Both the position numbers and the translations under genes were made by a program. A DNA stretch of 55,515 nt from the NCBI GenBank assembly GCA_039798005.1, contig JBDKGV010000001.1, positions 1 to 55,515 on the forward strand, written 5' to 3'. The notes under the pieces are model-generated. The model was not told the origin of the DNA, ran no database searches, and was given only the letters and a program-made list of their open reading frames with translations. Shown piece by piece: positions 40,889 to 49,043 of the stretch. Numbering within the stretch: the first letter of the stretch is position 1; each line of letters opens with the position of its first letter. The DNA comes from JBDKGV01 sp039798005 (GTDB taxonomy: Bacteria > Fibrobacterota > Fibrobacteria > UBA5070).

Positions 40889-41953
40889 ATGAGCATTTCC
40901 ATCCAGTCGGTGAACAAGACCTTTGGCGCTTTCAAGGCGCTGGACGATGTGTCGCTTGAGATCCCCGATGGCGAACTGGTTGCGCTGCTGGGCCCTTCGG
41001 GCGGCGGCAAGACCACGCTCCTGCGCAGCATCGCGGGGCTCGAGGTGCCGGACTCCGGCAAGATCCTCTTCGGCGGCCAGGACGCGACCCTCCAGAAGCC
41101 GCAAGACCGCGGCGTGGGCTTCGTGTTCCAGCACTACGCGCTTTTCCGGCACATGACCGTTGCGGAAAACATCGCCTTCGGGCTGCGCGTGAAGCCTCGC
41201 AAGGAACGCCCCTCCGACGAGGCGATCAAGGCATCGGTCGACGAACTTCTCAAACTCATCCAGCTCGATTGGATCGCTGATCGCTACCCCGACGAACTTT
41301 CGGGCGGCCAGCGTCAGCGCGTGGCCCTGGCCCGTGCCTTGGCGCCCAAGCCCACCTTCCTGCTGCTGGACGAGCCCTTCGGCGCGCTCGACACCAAGGT
41401 GCGCAAGGAACTGCGCCGCTGGCTGCGCCAGCTCCACGAGGAGCTCAAGATGACCTCGATCTTCGTGACCCACGACCAGGAGGAGGCGCTGGAGCTGGCC
41501 GACCGCGTGGTGGTGATGATGAAAGGCAAGGTCGCGCAGAGCGGCACCCCCGACGAGGTCTACGACCATCCCGTCTCGGCCGACGTCTACCAGTTCCTGG
41601 GCGATGTGAACCTGTTCCACGGCCGCGTCTCGGACGGTTCGTTCCTGCACCTGCCGACCTCCCCGGAGGCTGGTCTGCCCGCCGAGGGAGCCACCGCCTT
41701 CGTGCGTCCACACGAGCTGGACGTGGAGCGCTTCGCCACCTCGGACGCCTCGATTCCGGCCACCCTCCTGCACTCCTACTCGTTGGGCTCGAAGGTGCGC
41801 CTGGAACTGCGCCGTCAGGACACCGAGGAGTTCCTTGAGGCCGAGCTGACCCGCGATCGCTACCGCAACCTGGGTCTGGCCGCCGGCGACAAGGTCTTCG
41901 TGACCCTCCAGCAACTGCGCGTGTTCCGCACCGGCGAAGAAGTGACGATCTGA
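40889..41953 (+). CDS. cysA: Sulfate/thiosulfate ABC transporter ATP-binding protein
   Basis: A 354-residue ATPase. The core shows Walker A GPSGGGKTT, Q-loop FVFQHYALF, signature LSGGQRQR, Walker B FLLLDEPFGALD and FVTHDQEEALELADRV. The tail (about 235-350) is a TOBE-like regulatory domain (FVRPHELDVER), as in CysA. The wording FGAFKALDDVSLEIPDGELVALLGPS is typical of sulfate importers. GGAG stands 8 nt before ATG 40889. The next gene, a sulfate-binding protein, overlaps its stop by one base (TGATG). No CysT/CysW permease genes are present in this operon, so permeases must be encoded elsewhere. Confidence 0.93.
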   Translation: MSISIQSVNKTFGAFKALDDVSLEIPDGELVALLGPSGGGKTTLLRSIAGLEVPDSGKILFGGQDATLQKPQDRGVGFVFQHYALFRHMTVAENIAFGLRVKPRKERPSDEAIKASVDELLKLIQLDWIADRYPDELSGGQRQRVALARALAPKPTFLLLDEPFGALDTKVRKELRRWLRQLHEELKMTSIFVTHDQEEALELADRVVVMMKGKVAQSGTPDEVYDHPVSADVYQFLGDVNLFHGRVSDGSFLHLPTSPEAGLPAEGATAFVRPHELDVERFATSDASIPATLLHSYSLGSKVRLELRRQDTEEFLEAELTRDRYRNLGLAAGDKVFVTLQQLRVFRTGEEVTI

Positions 41954-43005
41954 TGCCGTACATGAACGACCCCGTTCGTCCTGAGGCTCTCGAAGGATGG
42001 ACGGGAGGCGGCCTTCGCCGACTCCTCGCGCTGGTCCTCGTGTCCGCCACCCTCTCCCAAGCACGCATCGTCGAGATCCTCAACCTTTCCTTCGACCCGA
42101 CTCGCAGGCTCTACCAAGATATCGGGAAAGGCTTCGCCGCCCAGTGGAAGGCCAAGACCGGCGAGACCGTGAAGATCCTGCAGTCGCATGGCGGCTCGGG
42201 GAAGCAAGCGCGCTCGGTGATCGATGGCATCCCCGCCGACGTGGTGACGCTTGCCTTGGGCTATGACATCGACGCCATCGCGACCAAGGGAAAGCTCCTG
42301 GATGCGAATTGGCAGAACCGCCTGCCCAACCGCTCCACGCCGTTCCAGAGCACCATCGTCTTCCTGGTGCGCAAGGGGAATCCCAAGCACATCCGGGATT
42401 GGTCAGATCTTGTCAAACCCGACGTTGCGGTGATCACCCCCAACCCCAAGACCTCCGGCGGGGCCCGCTGGAACCACTTGGCCGCGTGGGCATGGGCGAT
42501 CCGGCAGCCGGGCGGCAATGAGGCCAGCGCCACGGCGTTTGTGAAGAACTTGTACGCCCATGTCCCCATCTTGGATGCGGGCGCGCGCGGCGCCACCATG
42601 ACCTTCGTGCAGCGGGCGATGGGCGATGCGCTCATCACCTGGGAGAACGAGGCGATCATGGCCCGCGAGAAGCTGGGTCGCGACAAGTTCGAGATCATCT
42701 ATCCGTCCATCTCGATCCTGGCCGAACCTCCCGTGGCCGTGGTGGACAAGGTCGTGAAGCGGCGCCATACCGAGGCGGTCTCCAAGGCCTATGTTGAATA
42801 CCTCTACACCCCGGCTGCCCAGGAGATCGCCGCCCGCTACGGCTTCCGCGCCCTGGACACCGCCGTGGCCCGCCGCCACGCCGCGCAGTTCCCGAACCTC
42901 CAGCTCGTGCGCCTCACGGAACTGGGCAAGGACTGGCAGGAACTCCAGAAGAAGCACTTCGAGGACGGCGGCCTGTTCGACAAGATCTACGCCGTGAAGA
43001 AGTAG
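41953..43005 (+). CDS. Periplasmic sulfate-binding protein
   Basis: A 350-residue protein. A charged leader and a hydrophobic stretch (RRLLALVLVSATLSQA) form the signal peptide. The mature part matches Sbp/CysP: ILNLSFDPTRRLYQDIGKGFAAQWK, then SHGGSGKQARSVIDGIPADVVTLALGYDIDAI, LVRKGNPKHIRDWSDLVKPDVAVITPNPKTSGGARWNHL and ALITWENEAI. It captures sulfate or thiosulfate for the CysA transporter. The start codon overlaps the cysA stop. A more usual signal peptide would start a few residues later, but no better start codon is visible. Confidence 0.93.
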   Translation: MPYMNDPVRPEALEGWTGGGLRRLLALVLVSATLSQARIVEILNLSFDPTRRLYQDIGKGFAAQWKAKTGETVKILQSHGGSGKQARSVIDGIPADVVTLALGYDIDAIATKGKLLDANWQNRLPNRSTPFQSTIVFLVRKGNPKHIRDWSDLVKPDVAVITPNPKTSGGARWNHLAAWAWAIRQPGGNEASATAFVKNLYAHVPILDAGARGATMTFVQRAMGDALITWENEAIMAREKLGRDKFEIIYPSISILAEPPVAVVDKVVKRRHTEAVSKAYVEYLYTPAAQEIAARYGFRALDTAVARRHAAQFPNLQLVRLTELGKDWQELQKKHFEDGGLFDKIYAVKK

Positions 43006-43043
43006 GGCGCCTCCCCCGCTTTCCTCCACAATGCGTGCAACGC

Positions 43044-43122
43044 GGGGCCGCCCTCCTCCGGGCTCGCGCAGTCGCGCTCAGTGCTGCGCACTGCCTACGG
43101 CACCCTCCGTCCGGCTGGCGCG
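43044..43122 (+). repeat. Dispersed intergenic repeat family B, copy 3
   Basis: It shares CCGCCCTCCTCCGGGCTCGC, GTGCTGCGCAC and CGTCCGGCTGGCGCG with 32242-32350. It sits between the convergent sulfate-binding and lipoprotein genes. Confidence 0.65.
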
Positions 43123-43138
43123 GTACAGCTAGGCTGGA

Positions 43139-45427
43139 TTAGAAGGGGGCTCGTTCGATCTGAATCCTGTCCAGCAGCAGGGCGCCTCGGAAGGAGCTGG
43201 AGAGGCCAGCGACAGGATTCATCTCCTGGGCAAGCGGCTCAGAGGACGGTTGCAGGACGGACCAGCGGAACTTGTTGATGCTTGACTTGGCGAAGGCGGC
43301 ATCTCGGTTGACGTTATGCCGCCAAGTGATATCGCTGTTGGAATGAGAGATTGATCCCCACCATTTGCTCAAGCCAAGGGCGTTCATGGAGCTCGATCTC
43401 CCGTTCCCGTAGCTGTCGACCTGGACCCAGCTCGGGGTTTTGGGGCTGAAGTTGGTCGAGTCGGCGATCTTGAGGATGGCCTCCACGGGATACCAGAAGG
43501 CGGAGAGAGTATAGGAATACTGCCTCCAGACGGTGTCCAGTGGAACGATCACGCGCTGGAATGCATCGAGGTATCCCGCATTCGTGTTGTCCAGGTTGGA
43601 ATGGGCGTATTCAAACATCATGGGGACGCTGGTGGCCGTGTTGCCGGGAGCGGGCTCGAAACGAGCCCAGAAGTTCATGCGGATGGCCTTGCTCATGAAG
43701 CTCCCCGGCACGAGTGCATAGATGCCCGCGTAGCCGGGGCCGTTGAAAGGATCAGCCAAGCCTGCCATGCTCGAGGCATGGAGGTCGAAGTCCATGCGGG
43801 CGACGTGCGTGCCCAGGAAGGCGGGATCCCCGATCCGGGTCGGTGTCGGTAGCTGGAAGTGGCCCTTGGTGATGCTGCATCCCGGGGTTCCGGTGGCGTT
43901 CGTGCCAGTGGCGCAACCAAAGGGTTGGAACGGCTTTCCCCAGAGGGTGACAGCTTTGCCGGACTCGAAATCAGCGAGAGGGATCGTGTCCCCAAGGGGG
44001 ATGTAGGAACGACTGGATAGAGGAGAAGAAATCCAGCCCTGCCGGACGGCCATAGCCCGAATCATTGCGCTTCGGCCCAAGCCGATCGGCCCTGTATAGA
44101 CCTGCGTGGTTCCACTTGGAGGGTTGGTCGGAATGGTGGAGTCTGTGGTGTAAAGGATCGAGCTTCCCGGAACCGTGTTGGTCACGCTTACCAAGACGGC
44201 TCCATCGTAGATGCCGGAGTCGGGGCTGAAGCTCAGAGCGGGAAGCGCCAAGGTGAAATGACCGGAGTCGATGGCGCTTGGTGCCCAACCGTCACGGCAA
44301 ACGATGGCTTTGATCTTTTGGCTTGAATCGACCTTCAAGGGCGTGACGTAGCGAAGGCTTGTGCAGGTAGGATCCATGCCGTCGTTTGCGTAGTGGATCG
44401 AACCTCCGGGAGTGGAGGTCGACAGGCTCAGGTCCTGCGAAGAGGTGTAGAGACCGCTGCGAGTGGAAAATATCGCCGCTGTTGCGGCAAATCCGATTTG
44501 GAGAGAATTGATCTGGCTAGGCAGGTATCCGGGAGCGCAGCCGATGGCCTTGACCTGAACGGAGGAATCGATGTTGAGAGCGCCAGAATAGAGGCGGTCC
44601 TGGCAGGAGGGATCGGAACCGTCCAAGGCATAGTGAATCGTTGAACCGGGAGTCTTCCCATGGATTTCAAGGGTCTTGAAATCCGGAAAATTTCCATCGT
44701 TCAAGGAAAACGTCGGAGTCAGGGTCGTTGGCAAGATGGGCGCCGTTTGACGTGAAATCCTGACCGTATCCGACGAACTGTTGCCGGCCTTGTCGGAGGC
44801 GCAAAGGACTGCCAGGATCGTTTCCCCTGAAGCGATCGTGCCACGATGGACATAGCGCCCATCGACGTTGGCGCTCACCTGGCCATTCACGTCCACCCGC
44901 GCAAGCGAGTCGTCAACCACGATCCAATCGATCTGGAAGGTGGAGTCATCGAACCCAAGAGAGGTATCGCGCGTCAAAGCGAAGATCTTAGGACCTGATG
45001 TATCCTGTGGCAAAAGCAGAACGCGGATACTTGCGATGAGAGGAACGGCACTGTTCCGCGAGGAACCGTCCAAGGTCCCGGTCCAGATCCTGCTCGTGCT
45101 GCCATTGTTCCGGATTTTGATTCCATCCAAGGTCAGGTGGAATGCATTTCCTTGAGGCAAGGCAAGCCTGAGTGAATCAAACCGAGTCACCGAAAGGGTG
45201 CTGTCGAACCGGACAGAATCCGGAGACATGGTGGAAAAATGAATGTGAATGGAGTCTGTCGCTGGGAGCACATCTCCATCAGACAAGTGCAATACAGGAT
45301 GGAGATAAGCGCTGTTGGTGGTTTGGGACTGAACGGCCGAATGAGGCGTCTCCGTGTCGTCGCATGAGATCAGGACTAGCGAGACAAGCAGAGCGAAAAG
45401 GGGAAATTTCATAAACTCGACCTTCAT
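43139..45427 (-). CDS. Large lipoprotein with three chitobiase-C-like (Fn3-type) repeats and a C-terminal carbohydrate-binding-like domain
   Basis: A 762-residue protein. Signal sequence MKVEFMKFPLFALLVSLVLISC has lipobox LISC. Three repeats (about residues 240-470) share P-G-S-x-I-x-Y-x-x-D-x-x-x-P: PGSTIHYALDGSDP, PGGSIHYANDGMDP and PGSSILYTTDSTIP, as in CHB_HEX_C_1 modules of chitobiases. The last 250 residues contain FNGPGYAGIYALV, MNFWARFEPAPG and DTVWRQYSYTLSAFWYP, which resemble carbohydrate-binding jelly-roll domains. No catalytic domain is seen, so a surface polysaccharide-binding role is likely. Base composition is more AT-rich than its neighbours, and dispersed repeats flank it on both sides, which may mean transfer or local rearrangement. 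Confidence 0.8.
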   Translation of the reverse strand: MKVEFMKFPLFALLVSLVLISCDDTETPHSAVQSQTTNSAYLHPVLHLSDGDVLPATDSIHIHFSTMSPDSVRFDSTLSVTRFDSLRLALPQGNAFHLTLDGIKIRNNGSTSRIWTGTLDGSSRNSAVPLIASIRVLLLPQDTSGPKIFALTRDTSLGFDDSTFQIDWIVVDDSLARVDVNGQVSANVDGRYVHRGTIASGETILAVLCASDKAGNSSSDTVRISRQTAPILPTTLTPTFSLNDGNFPDFKTLEIHGKTPGSTIHYALDGSDPSCQDRLYSGALNIDSSVQVKAIGCAPGYLPSQINSLQIGFAATAAIFSTRSGLYTSSQDLSLSTSTPGGSIHYANDGMDPTCTSLRYVTPLKVDSSQKIKAIVCRDGWAPSAIDSGHFTLALPALSFSPDSGIYDGAVLVSVTNTVPGSSILYTTDSTIPTNPPSGTTQVYTGPIGLGRSAMIRAMAVRQGWISSPLSSRSYIPLGDTIPLADFESGKAVTLWGKPFQPFGCATGTNATGTPGCSITKGHFQLPTPTRIGDPAFLGTHVARMDFDLHASSMAGLADPFNGPGYAGIYALVPGSFMSKAIRMNFWARFEPAPGNTATSVPMMFEYAHSNLDNTNAGYLDAFQRVIVPLDTVWRQYSYTLSAFWYPVEAILKIADSTNFSPKTPSWVQVDSYGNGRSSSMNALGLSKWWGSISHSNSDITWRHNVNRDAAFAKSSINKFRWSVLQPSSEPLAQEMNPVAGLSSSFRGALLLDRIQIERAPF

Positions 45428-45563
45428 GGTTGCCGGATGAAGCGCAAAGCTCAGGGCCTCACTCGCCTCCGTGTCACTGCGCCTGAATATATATCCGAGT
45501 ATAGCGGCCTGGTCGCCAGCAGAGCACTCCTATCGCGGCATTCGATTTTTTGCACTTCGTGCC

Positions 45564-45657
45564 TATTGCTCTGGACCCTCCCGGTCCAGACCAGGGCCAA
45601 AGGGATGCCGCCATCCCTTTGGAAACCACCGCCAGCCGTTCCGCCGGCTGGACCCAC
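45564..45657 (+). repeat. Structured dispersed repeat family A, copy 3 (partial)
   Basis: It carries the first three hairpins only: CTGGACC/GGTCCAG, CCAAAGGGATG/CATCCCTTTGG and CCAGCCG/CGGCTGG. All three stems pair although their sequences differ from copies 1 and 2. 45658-45850, between this and copy 2, holds further small inverted repeats and no supported gene. Confidence 0.7.
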
Positions 45658-45850
45658 GGATTTCCGCAGCCACTTCGCGAGTCTTGCCACCACTTCGATC
45701 AGCAACCTTGCGACTCAACCGGTCACAATGCACCCCGCGCGATCAGGATCGCACACGGGGACCCCAATTCCGGGGAATGCCAAGATCTCGGGCTTCGCCC
45801 TCGTTTGTAACGTAATGCAGTTGCTCGTTGCGACTTCCCACTTCGGCCCG

Positions 45851-46033
45851 TGGGTCCCGCGTCGAAGGCGCATCGCCTTCGCTAGCGGGTTTCGTAAGCT
45901 CTCCTGACCGCTGCGGTCCACTGCCAGCGATCCTTTTGCTGGGTTCCAAGGGGTGGAACCCCTGGCGGTGGTTTCCAAAGGGCCACCGCAGGCCCTTTGG
46001 CCCGGGTCTGGGCCGGGAAGGCCCAGAACAACG
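45851..46033 (-). repeat. Structured dispersed repeat family A, copy 2 (inverted)
   Basis: The reverse complement aligns with 40566-40744 along its whole length. Stems are CTGGGCC/GGCCCAG, CCAAAGGGCC/GGCCCTTTGG and CCAGGGGT/ACCCCTTGG. ORFs read through it are low-complexity products of the repeat. Confidence 0.75.
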
Positions 46034-46136
46034 CGCATAAATAGATCTGCATCTGAAAACACTGATGGGCAGGAGAGGATGAGCCCACAACGCACAGACT
46101 CGTGCAGTCCGCAAATTGATACCTTTCCCCCCTTCC

Positions 46137-46811
46137 ATGGAATACGACCTCCAACTCGGGCCGCAAGGCATTTTCCTGTCCCTTGAAGGGGTCGACGGCT
46201 CGGGCAAGAGCACCCAAGCCGCGCGCTTGGCAGACTCCTTGCGCGAGGAGGGCTTCACCGTGGAACTTCTTCGCGAACCCGGCGGCACCGCCTTGGGCGA
46301 GAAGTTGCGCGAGGTCCTGCTCTCCCGCAGCGAGATCCGGATCGGAACCTCGGCGGAGCTCCTCCTGTTCAACGCCGCCCGCGCCCAGTTGCTGGAGGAA
46401 CGCATCGTTCCCGCCCTCAAGGCAGGGCATGTGGTGATCCTCGATCGCTTCTGCGATTCCACCTTCGCCTACCAAGGCTACGGGCGCCGCCTTCCCGAAG
46501 GCTACTTGGATGCCTTGGAAACCTGGGTCGTGGGCGAATGGCAACCGGCCCGGACCTGGCTTCTGGATGTACCACCCGAGGTCTCGCGCGCCCGACGCGA
46601 GGTGCGGGGCGAAACCGCCGACCGTTTTGAAGCCGAGGCGGAGAGCTTTCGGGCCCGCGTCCGCGAAGGGTATCTCGAGCGCGCGCGACGATTTCCGGCT
46701 CGCGTGAAGGTTCTGGACGGATCCTTGGGTCCAAACGAGGTCTTTTCGTCGATTCGTGACGATCTGGCGGTATTTCTGGGTGCGCCACCGCCGGGACGTG
46801 GTATAGTTTAA
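46137..46811 (+). CDS. tmk: Thymidylate kinase
   Basis: A 224-residue dTMP kinase that makes dTDP for DNA synthesis. The P-loop is SLEGVDGSGKSTQA, followed by LLREPGGTALGEKLREVLL, then FNAARAQLLEERIVPAL and the DR-motif VILDRFCDSTFAYQGYGR. The lid holds RGETADRFEAE. The length is normal for the family. ATG 46137 gives the usual short leader before the P-loop; an upstream in-frame start adds seven residues. The next gene starts 4 nt downstream, so tmk is first in an operon with the cyclic-nucleotide-binding-like gene and rpoN. Confidence 0.95.
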   Translation: MEYDLQLGPQGIFLSLEGVDGSGKSTQAARLADSLREEGFTVELLREPGGTALGEKLREVLLSRSEIRIGTSAELLLFNAARAQLLEERIVPALKAGHVVILDRFCDSTFAYQGYGRRLPEGYLDALETWVVGEWQPARTWLLDVPPEVSRARREVRGETADRFEAEAESFRARVREGYLERARRFPARVKVLDGSLGPNEVFSSIRDDLAVFLGAPPPGRGIV

Positions 46812-46815
46812 AGTC

Positions 46816-47580
46816 ATGGCCTTCGTTCATCCCAATCCGGTCCCGGACCATCCCTTGCTTGCGCGCCTTTCGGCCCGCTATGCCCAAGCAGTGGTGCGCC
46901 TGCAGTACCTGGATGGAGAGGAGATCCTCAAGGAAGGTGCGGCTGAATCCGCGCTCTTCTTCTTGGAGGAAGGGTCCCTTGTCGTCGAGCAGACCGCCGG
47001 CCCCGGCATCCCTGCCCGCATCCTGAAGCTTCTCACCAACTCCGCGGCATCGGGTCAGCTGCTTCCCTTTGGCGAGATGGCCCATGTCGTGGGTGTGCGC
47101 ACCGCGACCATCCGTTCCAGTGGCGGCAGCACCGTGGTCCGCATCGAGGCGACCGTCTTCGAGGACATCTACAAGGAATTCCCCGAGATCGCCCGCACCC
47201 TCAATCTCAAGCTCGTCGAAAAGCTGCGAGACACCAACCACCGCCTCAAGGAGCTTTCCTTGCGGCTGGAGCCTCCGGTGGAGCGCATGTTGCTGGACCG
47301 CGACGAGACCCTGACCACGGCGGGCGAGCCTTCCGAGACCCTTTGGCAATGCGTGGCCGGCCATGTGCGCCGCATCCATCCCGATGGCATCAGCGAGGAG
47401 ATCCTCCCGGATGCCGACGGATTTCTCGACCCGCTGCCGTATTTCCGCGAAGAACCTTGGCCCCGCACCTTGGAAGCCTCCGCCGGCGCCTTTCTCGTAC
47501 GCTGGAATGTCGCGGAACGGTTCGACGTGTTTCGCTTCTATCCCGAACTGGCACAACGCCTCCTCAAGGATCAATCGTGA
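46816..47580 (+). CDS. Protein with two cyclic-nucleotide-binding-like domains, no HTH
   Basis: A 254-residue protein. Residues about 25-135 follow the cNMP-binding beta-roll (LQYLDGEEILKEGAAESALFFLEEGSLVV, then GEMAHVVGVRTATIRSS and VVRIEATVFEDIYKEFPEIA). Residues about 165-252 look like a second, more degenerate copy (ETLWQCVAGHVRRIHPDG, AGAFLVRWNVAERFDVFRFYPELAQRLL). There is no DNA-binding helix-turn-helix, so it is not a Crp-type regulator. The ligand is uncertain because the phosphate-binding RxA motif is not evident. It overlaps the rpoN start by four bases (GTGA), which suggests coupled synthesis with sigma-54. Confidence 0.8.
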   Translation: MAFVHPNPVPDHPLLARLSARYAQAVVRLQYLDGEEILKEGAAESALFFLEEGSLVVEQTAGPGIPARILKLLTNSAASGQLLPFGEMAHVVGVRTATIRSSGGSTVVRIEATVFEDIYKEFPEIARTLNLKLVEKLRDTNHRLKELSLRLEPPVERMLLDRDETLTTAGEPSETLWQCVAGHVRRIHPDGISEEILPDADGFLDPLPYFREEPWPRTLEASAGAFLVRWNVAERFDVFRFYPELAQRLLKDQS

Positions 47581-49040
47581 ATCTGGGATTCTCCCTGAAT
47601 ATGGACATGCGGATGGAGCAGAAGCTCACTCCGCAGATGATCCAATCGCTCAAGTTGCTGCAAGTCTCCTCTCTCGAGCTGGAAATGCTCGTCAAGCAGG
47701 AGATGGAGCAGAACCCCTGTCTGGAACTGGACGACGGCCCTGAGCCCTACGAGGAGCGCAACTCCGACGACCGGTCCACCGAGGACAACGAATGGGAGGT
47801 CAAGGCTCCGGACGACTTCGAGGAGACTCCTGCGGCCGTGCAGGAGGAGGCCCGGCAGGAGATCGACTGGGAGACCTACTTCGACGACGGCTTCGAGACC
47901 GGCACGAACTTCAACGAGGAACGCGGCGGCGAGGAGGAGTCGTGGGAAGCCACGCCGGTGCATCAGGCCAGCATGGAGGAGTTCCTCTTGGGGCAGCTCA
48001 AGGAAAAGCGCTTCGACCAGACCTTGCGCCCTCTGCTTGAATACCTCGTGGGCGGACTCAACGAGAACGGCTTCCTGGAAGCCACTCGCGAAGAGGCCGT
48101 GAAGAAGTTCCCGGAATTGGATGAGGCCACCTGGGAAGAAGCACTCAACGTGCTCCAGCACCTCGATCCGCCCGGCATCGGAGCCCGCGACCTGCGCGAA
48201 TCGCTTCAGATCCAACTGCTGCGTGGCGGCCATCGCGACACCTTGGCATGGCGCATCGTGGCCGAATGCTTCGGCCTCCTGCAAAAGCTCAAGATCCCCA
48301 CCATTGCCCGGCGCCTTGATTCCACTCCCGAGGAGATCCAGGCCGCCATCAAGGAGATCGGCCAGCTCGAGCCGCGCCCGGGTCGCCAGCTCTCCAGCCA
48401 GCCGCCTCCGTCGGTGATTCCCGACCTGATCGTGGAGAAGGCTCCCGACGGCACGTGGATCGTGATCATCAACGACCGGACCGTTCCCTCCTTGCGCGTC
48501 TCGCGCAGCTATCAGGAGATGATCCGCCGCGGCAGCCGCGCCAGTGCCGACGAGAAGAAGTACGTGCGCGAGAAGCTCAACTCCGCCTCGTGGCTGGTGC
48601 GCTCGATCGAGCAGCGCAAGGGCACGATGCTGCGCGTGATGTATGCCATCATCGACAGCCAGCCCGAGTTCTTCGAAGAAGGCCCCGGTCATCTGCGCCC
48701 GCTGGTGCTGCAGATCATCGCCGACAAGGTGAAGATGCACATCTCCACCGTGAGCCGCGTCACGAATGAGAAGTACGTGCAGACCCCTCACGGCGTCTTC
48801 GAGCTCAAGAGCTTCTTCAGCGCCTCGGTGACTCAAGAAGACGGCACCGAGATCAGTTCGGTGGAGGCGCGCGACGCCATCCAGAAGATGATCCAAGCCG
48901 AGGACCCGGAGGCCCCCCTCTCCGATCAGAAGATCGTGGACGAGCTCAAGAAGAACGGCTTGGATGTCGCGCGGCGCACCGTCGCGAAGTACCGCGACAT
49001 GATGGGGATCCTCCCCGCCCGGATGCGCCGCAAGTTCTAA
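47577..49040 (+). CDS. rpoN: RNA polymerase sigma-54 factor
   Basis: A 487-residue RpoN. Region I (about 1-50) is Gln/Leu-rich (MDMRMEQKLTPQMIQSLKLLQ, LELEMLVKQEMEQNP). Acidic region II runs from about 55 to 120. The core-binding part contains LNVLQHLDPPGIGARDLRE. The C-terminal DNA-binding part has MHISTVSRVTNEKYVQTPHG with FELKSFFS, and the RpoN box ARRTVAKYR near the end. It directs polymerase to -24/-12 promoters and needs AAA+ activators such as the one at 2336-4078. GTG 47577 overlaps the previous stop. The gene ends 3 nt from the convergent PL9 stop. Confidence 0.97.
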   Translation: MNLGFSLNMDMRMEQKLTPQMIQSLKLLQVSSLELEMLVKQEMEQNPCLELDDGPEPYEERNSDDRSTEDNEWEVKAPDDFEETPAAVQEEARQEIDWETYFDDGFETGTNFNEERGGEEESWEATPVHQASMEEFLLGQLKEKRFDQTLRPLLEYLVGGLNENGFLEATREEAVKKFPELDEATWEEALNVLQHLDPPGIGARDLRESLQIQLLRGGHRDTLAWRIVAECFGLLQKLKIPTIARRLDSTPEEIQAAIKEIGQLEPRPGRQLSSQPPPSVIPDLIVEKAPDGTWIVIINDRTVPSLRVSRSYQEMIRRGSRASADEKKYVREKLNSASWLVRSIEQRKGTMLRVMYAIIDSQPEFFEEGPGHLRPLVLQIIADKVKMHISTVSRVTNEKYVQTPHGVFELKSFFSASVTQEDGTEISSVEARDAIQKMIQAEDPEAPLSDQKIVDELKKNGLDVARRTVAKYRDMMGILPARMRRKF

Positions 49041-49043
49041 GGA

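Noticed and set aside
45737..46817. Open frames across the repeat at 45.6-46.0 kb
   Set aside because: They are translations of the hairpin-rich family A repeat in several frames and run antisense into tmk.
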